The notes below the pieces were generated by a model. The model had not been told where the DNA came from. It worked only from the letters and a program-made list of their open reading frames with translations, and made no database searches. A program made the translations under genes and the position numbers. From a bacterium (lineage in GTDB: Bacteria > BMS3Abin14), in the NCBI GenBank assembly GCA_020350725.1, contig CP070719.1, forward strand, positions 66,160 to 130,159: 64,000 bases of DNA, given 5' to 3'. Shown one piece after another: positions 60,478 through 64,000 of this stretch; position 1 is the stretch's first letter; each line of letters starts with the position of its first letter.

Positions 60478-61106
60478 AGCCTCTCCTCCGGGTGATCCAG
60501 AGTGTCGAACGTGCCCAGTATCTCGGGCTTTACCTTCCTTAGAAAGGAGACGCAAAAGGCGGTGAAGAGACCCTCGATGAAGAGGACCGGAAGGTTGGCC
60601 GTTACCGCCACCACCGCCGCCTCACGAAACGCCTCGCCGGACAGGGTCAGGGAGCCCCCGAGAAGGAGGGCGCCCAGCCCGATGGCGGCGGCCCCCGCTG
60701 TAAAACCACCTACCCATGCCACACCGTGCGATCGACCCCGCACCATGCCCCGGCACAGGTAGTGGATCAGGACCGCCGGCAGGGCCAATATGACCGTGTT
60801 GGCTCCCAGGACGACAATGCCGCCGAACTGGAACAGGATCGCCTGCAGGGCAAGGGCGACCAGTATGGAGGGGAAGGCGGCCCATCCCAGGATGAGGCCG
60901 CAGATCCCGTTGAGGACGAGGTGGACGCTCACCGGGCCGATGGGGATGTGGATGAGGGAACCGACGAAGAGAGCCGAGGACAGGACCGCCACCCTGGGGA
61001 TCCGGTTCGGCCTGAGCTCCTTGAGGCCGAGGGCCAGCCCGGCCCCGGCGGCAACGGTGGCCCCGGCCAGGACCGGGGCGGCAAGGACGCCTTCGCTAAT
61101 ATGCAT
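60474..61106 (-). CDS. cbiM: Cobalt/nickel substrate-binding membrane protein (CbiM/NikM-like)
   Basis: A 210-residue membrane protein starting MHISEGVL, where the N-terminal amine, His2 and downstream His residues (SLIHIPIGPVSVHLVLNG) coordinate the metal. Six or seven hydrophobic segments follow. It is the first gene of a minus-strand operon: cbiM, nikL-like (4-base overlap), then cbiQ-cbiO after a repeat island. Cobalt versus nickel cannot be decided; the NikL-like partner leans to nickel. Confidence 0.94.
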   Translation of the reverse strand: MHISEGVLAAPVLAGATVAAGAGLALGLKELRPNRIPRVAVLSSALFVGSLIHIPIGPVSVHLVLNGICGLILGWAAFPSILVALALQAILFQFGGIVVLGANTVILALPAVLIHYLCRGMVRGRSHGVAWVGGFTAGAAAIGLGALLLGGSLTLSGEAFREAAVVAVTANLPVLFIEGLFTAFCVSFLRKVKPEILGTFDTLDHPEERL

Positions 61107-61210
61107 TGCTGTTGTCGCCCCGGGATAAATCCAGAATCCAGAACCCGGAATTCAAGGTTGCAATCCTCATGTCAGATCCCTCAACCAGGCATGCCCATGG
61201 ACCAACACTC

Positions 61211-61245
61211 GTAATACTTTTTAACATAATAGTAGCACCTATTAC
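61211..61245. promoter_or_regulatory. Candidate operator upstream of cbiM
   Basis: GTAATA (61211-61216) and TATTAC (61240-61245) are inverted; inside lies TAATAG (61227-61232)-N6-CTATTA (61239-61244). The AT-rich setting and position suit a metal-responsive repressor such as NikR, but the spacing fits no consensus I can name with certainty. Confidence 0.4.
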
Positions 61246-61365
61246 ATATAAAATATAATATGATAGCATTGTTTGTCCTCTGCCGCCCGGTACTGGCCGG
61301 CACGCGGATGTGCGCCCGGCCATAATATGGGTTGCCGTGAAGTTTCTATATGTCGGAGGGGGGTC

Positions 61366-61394
61366 TTGACAGTTTGATCCATCGGGATTATTTT
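61366..61394 (+). promoter_or_regulatory. Sigma-70-type promoter of the ABC-2 export operon
   Basis: TTGACA (61366-61371), 17 bases, TATTTT (61389-61394): the same boxes and spacing as the HD-GYP promoter at 6541. Confidence 0.75.
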
Positions 61395-61461
61395 CCCTTC
61401 CAGAATTATTCGGAACACCTGTTGTACAATCCTGACTTCATGCGACTGGAGGATAACCGAG

Positions 61462-62433
61462 ATGTCATCACGAGTTGAGGTTCATGATCTCCGAAAGTCC
61501 TTCGGCACCATCGTGGCGGTGGACGGCATCTCCTTCACGGTGGATTCCGGGGAGATCCTGGGGTTCCTCGGGCCGAACGGCGCGGGGAAATCCACCACCA
61601 TGAGAATTCTGACCGGATATCTCCCCCCCGACAGCGGGTCGGTGTCCATCTGCGGCATCGACATCCTTCACCGTCCCGTTCCGGCCAAGGCAAGGATCGG
61701 CTATCTCCCCGAGGGAGCCCCTCTCTACCCGGAGATGACGCCGGCCTCTTTCCTGGGTTTCGTGGCGGACATACGGGGGATCACCGGGAACGGCAAGGCC
61801 CAGCGGCTCGCCCGGGTCGCCGAGATCATGCACCTGAAGGAGGTCTGGCATCAACCCATCGAGACCCTGTCCAAGGGATTCAAACGGCGGGTGGGGCTGG
61901 CCCAGGCCATTGTCCATGATCCGGATGTCCTGATCCTGGACGAACCCACCGACGGCCTGGATCCCAATCAGAAGCGGGAGGTCCGTCAGCTCGTCAGGGA
62001 CATGGCCCGGGACAAGGCCATCATCATCTCCACCCACATCCTCGAGGAGGTCCATGCCGTGTGCACCAGGGCCGCCATCATCTCCCGGGGCCGGATCGTC
62101 GCCGACGGAACGCCGGGGGAACTGGAGGCCATGTCCGAATACAATCACGCGGTCACCATTCAGGTCAGGGCGGACGACGCCGTTTCCCTGTCCGGGGCCA
62201 TAGCGCGGCTGCCAGATGTCAGGAAGGTGGACACCCTGCCCCTCGCCGACCGGCTGGTGGAGATCACCGCCTTTCCGGCGGGAGGGGAGAGGATCATCAC
62301 AGGCATCAGCAGAATGCTTCAGGAAGGATCGTGGGACATCGTGGAGGTCAGGCACGAATCGGGCCGTCTCGATGAGGTCTTTCTCTCCCTGACTGCGGGA
62401 GGGGCGGAGGAGGCTCAGGGAGGAGCCCGATGA
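61462..62433 (+). CDS. ABC-2-type transporter ATP-binding protein (GldA/NosF-like)
   Basis: ATG at 61462 with GGAGGATAACC upstream; 323 residues. Walker A GPNGAGKSTTMR, Q-loop region IGYLPEGAPLYPEMT, signature LSKGFKRRVGLAQAI, Walker B VLILDEPTDGLD and switch IIISTHILEEV. A C-terminal regulatory extension of about 90 residues follows (HAVTIQVRADDAV...). The closest class is the GldA-type ATPase that pairs with a permease and a GldG-like protein, exactly the next two genes. The stop overlaps the permease by 4 bases. Confidence 0.93.
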   Translation: MSSRVEVHDLRKSFGTIVAVDGISFTVDSGEILGFLGPNGAGKSTTMRILTGYLPPDSGSVSICGIDILHRPVPAKARIGYLPEGAPLYPEMTPASFLGFVADIRGITGNGKAQRLARVAEIMHLKEVWHQPIETLSKGFKRRVGLAQAIVHDPDVLILDEPTDGLDPNQKREVRQLVRDMARDKAIIISTHILEEVHAVCTRAAIISRGRIVADGTPGELEAMSEYNHAVTIQVRADDAVSLSGAIARLPDVRKVDTLPLADRLVEITAFPAGGERIITGISRMLQEGSWDIVEVRHESGRLDEVFLSLTAGGAEEAQGGAR

Positions 62434-63161
62434 AAAACATCCCGGTTGTTTACAGGAGGGAGATGGCAAGCTATTTCGCCACCCCTCTGGCATACGTGTT
62501 TATCATTATCTTCCTGACCCTCATGGGGATCTTCACCTTCTATCTGGGCGGTCTCTTCGGGAGAGGGCAGTCCGACCTGCAGCCCTTTTTCGTGTGGCAC
62601 CCCTGGCTCTACCTTTTCCTTGCCCCGGCCCTCGGCATGAGGTTGTGGGCCGAAGAGAGGAAGACCGGGACCATCGAGCTCCTGATGACGCTTCCCGTTT
62701 CCACGCTGGAGGCGGTCGCCGGCAAGTTCCTGGCCGCCTGGTCCATGATGGCCGTTTCCCTTGCCCTGACGTTCCCCATGTGGATCACGGTGAACGTTCT
62801 CGGCGACCCGGATAACGGGGTGATCGTCGCGGGGTACCTGGCCAGCCTCCTCATGGCCGGATCCTACCTCGCCGTGAGCGGTTTCGTCTCGGCCCTGACC
62901 CGAAACCAGGTCATCGCCTTCGTGGTCTCGGCCGCGGTCTGTTTTGTCTTTCTTCTGTCGGGATTTCCCCTCGTCCTTGACTTCTTCCGCCCGTGGCTTC
63001 CCGCTTCCATGGTAAAAGCCATCGCCGCCATGGGCTTCCTCCAGCACTTCGATTCCATCATCAAGGGTGTTCTGAACGCAGTGGACTTTGTCTACTTCAT
63101 CACCTTCACTGCCCTGTGGCTCTATGCGGGATCATGGGCAGTTGAGAACTACAGGAACTGA
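62430..63161 (+). CDS. ABC-2-type transporter permease (GldF-like)
   Basis: A 243-residue protein with six membrane helices. The cytoplasmic coupling segment is ALGMRLWAEERKTGTIELLMTLPVSTLEAVAGKFLAAW (in parts: EERKTGTIELLMTLP), the hallmark of the ABC-2/GldF permeases. It overlaps the ATPase gene by 4 bases and the GldG-like gene follows after 17 bases. Confidence 0.93.
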   Translation: MKNIPVVYRREMASYFATPLAYVFIIIFLTLMGIFTFYLGGLFGRGQSDLQPFFVWHPWLYLFLAPALGMRLWAEERKTGTIELLMTLPVSTLEAVAGKFLAAWSMMAVSLALTFPMWITVNVLGDPDNGVIVAGYLASLLMAGSYLAVSGFVSALTRNQVIAFVVSAAVCFVFLLSGFPLVLDFFRPWLPASMVKAIAAMGFLQHFDSIIKGVLNAVDFVYFITFTALWLYAGSWAVENYRN

Positions 63162-63178
63162 CGACGGAGGTGCGGTCC

Positions 63179-64000
63179 ATGGTATCGAGGAGGTATACGA
63201 CAACAGGATGGCTCCTGTCTGCTGTGGGGATCTTCATCCTCATCAACCTCCTGGCGGGCTCCCTGCTCCGGTCGGCCCGCCTGGATCTGACGGAGAACCG
63301 GCTGTACACCCTGTCGGAAGGCACCGGAAACATCCTCAGGCACCTGGACTCCCCCATCACCCTCAAGCTTTTCTGGTCCGAGGGGGCGGCAGAGGATCTT
63401 CCCGGCCTTAAGGTATACTCCAACAGGGTCCAGGACCTTCTCGACGAGTACGCCGCTGTCGGAGGCGGCAGGCTGACTGTCGATGTCATCGATCCGGAGC
63501 CCTTCTCCGAAGCTGAGGACGAGGCCGTACGCTTCGGGCTGCAGGGTGTCCCCGTCAATTCCAGTGAAACCCTCTACTTCGGCCTGGTGGGGATCGCCTC
63601 CGACGAGAGGATCCAGTCGATATCCTTTCTCCAGCCTGACCGGGAAACCTTCCTGGAGTACGACATCACCCGGCTCATCTACTCTCTCGCCCACCCCGAG
63701 CAGAAGAGGATCGGCTTGATGAGCTCTCTGCCCCTGTCCGGGGGGCCGGCCCCGGGCAATCCCTTCGCCATGAATCCGCCCTGGGTGATCTTCGAGCAGA
63801 TGGGCCAGCTCTTCGATGTGCAGCGCCTGTCGGAGGACGTCGACGCCATCCCCGAGGGTATCGATGTCCTGATGGTCGTCCATCCCGCCGAGTTCAGCGA
63901 ATCGACACTGTACGCCATCGACCAGTTTGTCCTGACCGGCGGGCGCCTGGTCGTGTTCGCCGATCCTCTCAGCGAGAGCGCGGCGGCCGGCAACCCGTCG
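63179..64000 (+). CDS. GldG-like ABC auxiliary protein, 5' part (cut by window end)
   Basis: The ATG at 63179 has ACGGAGGTGC upstream; 274 codons are open to the last base. An N-terminal membrane helix (WLLSAVGIFILINLLAG) is followed by the GldG/ABC_transp_aux domain: RLDLTENRLYTLSEGTGNIL, ITLKLFWSE, RVQDLLDEYAAVGGGRLTVDVIDPEPFSE (in parts), and IDVLMVVHPAEFSE...QFVLTGGRLVVFADP. It completes an ATPase-permease-GldG unit of unknown cargo, seen in gliding bacteria and widely elsewhere. The C-terminal membrane helix lies beyond the window. Confidence 0.92.
   Translation, partial: MVSRRYTTTGWLLSAVGIFILINLLAGSLLRSARLDLTENRLYTLSEGTGNILRHLDSPITLKLFWSEGAAEDLPGLKVYSNRVQDLLDEYAAVGGGRLTVDVIDPEPFSEAEDEAVRFGLQGVPVNSSETLYFGLVGIASDERIQSISFLQPDRETFLEYDITRLIYSLAHPEQKRIGLMSSLPLSGGPAPGNPFAMNPPWVIFEQMGQLFDVQRLSEDVDAIPEGIDVLMVVHPAEFSESTLYAIDQFVLTGGRLVVFADPLSESAAAGNPS

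Larger units (their letters stand above)
61107..61461. other. Divergent control region of cbiM and the ABC-2 operon
   Basis: Holds TCCAGAATCCAGAACCCGG words (61125-61150), an AT-rich part (61205-61275) with TAATAG-N6-CTATTA and GTAATA...TATTAC symmetry that may be the cbiM promoter/operator, and the TTGACA promoter of the ABC operon. No gene. Confidence 0.6.

Overview
The window is GC-rich and densely packed, with genes on both strands, short spacers and many 4-base stop/start overlaps. The gene set suggests a free-living Gram-negative bacterium of the Desulfobacterota/deltaproteobacterial kind: outer-membrane barrels, many lipoproteins and exported TPR/Sel1 proteins, an MglA/roadblock pair, ferredoxin-thioredoxin-reductase chemistry, a cytochrome P460 and a Cbi/Nik-type metal uptake system. 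No rRNA, phage, insertion sequence or CRISPR array is present. The taxonomic placement is an inference; no marker tree could be run.

Layout. 1-11.5 kb: the 3' part of gyrA, a PilZ protein, a TPR lipoprotein, a small methyltransferase, an M28 peptidase, a site-2 protease with CBS domains, an HD-GYP response regulator with a strong promoter and two palindromes, a LysE-type exporter, an FmdB zinc ribbon and metF. 11.5-17 kb: a PF10137-type TIR-like protein, a Sel1 protein, small unknown proteins, an ABC-type ATPase and a glutaredoxin/FtrB-rubredoxin pair. 17-30 kb: an EF-Tu domain II-like protein, an apparently exported PCMT next to a membrane-embedded spermidine-synthase homologue, rtcA, stress and hydrolase genes, a protease-like TPR protein, a PIN-PhoH protein and an Omp85-type barrel. 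30-38 kb: DUF362, a GFA-family gene bracketed by direct repeats, and an addAB locus in which addB carries two in-frame stops.

38-47 kb is an information-processing block: serS with a near-consensus promoter, four serine tRNAs covering all serine codon boxes, tRNA-Arg(GCG), SRP RNA, dnaX-ybaB-recR, then the roadblock/MglA pair. 47-58 kb: a 960-residue surface protein with DUF11 repeats and a CTERM-like tail, a divergent Lgt homologue that seems to need a CTG start, a glycogen-binding domain protein, a flavoprotein, a GIY-YIG protein beside tRNA-Asn and hairpin repeats, a cold-shock gene with a terminator-like hairpin in its leader, cytochrome P460, and lemA with DUF2207. 58-64 kb: a cbiM/nikL/cbiQ/cbiO uptake locus split by a 575-base repeat island, and an ABC-2/GldG-type export locus cut by the window end.

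The strongest unexplained signals are not single genes. They are (a) families of short repeated words and TTCG-rich hairpins placed in spacers, next to tRNAs, around the GIY-YIG gene and inside the metal-uptake operon; (b) the addB gene with two stops but an intact frame; (c) the TIR-like protein without any recognisable signalling partner; and (d) the exported PCMT paired with the membrane aminopropyltransferase homologue.
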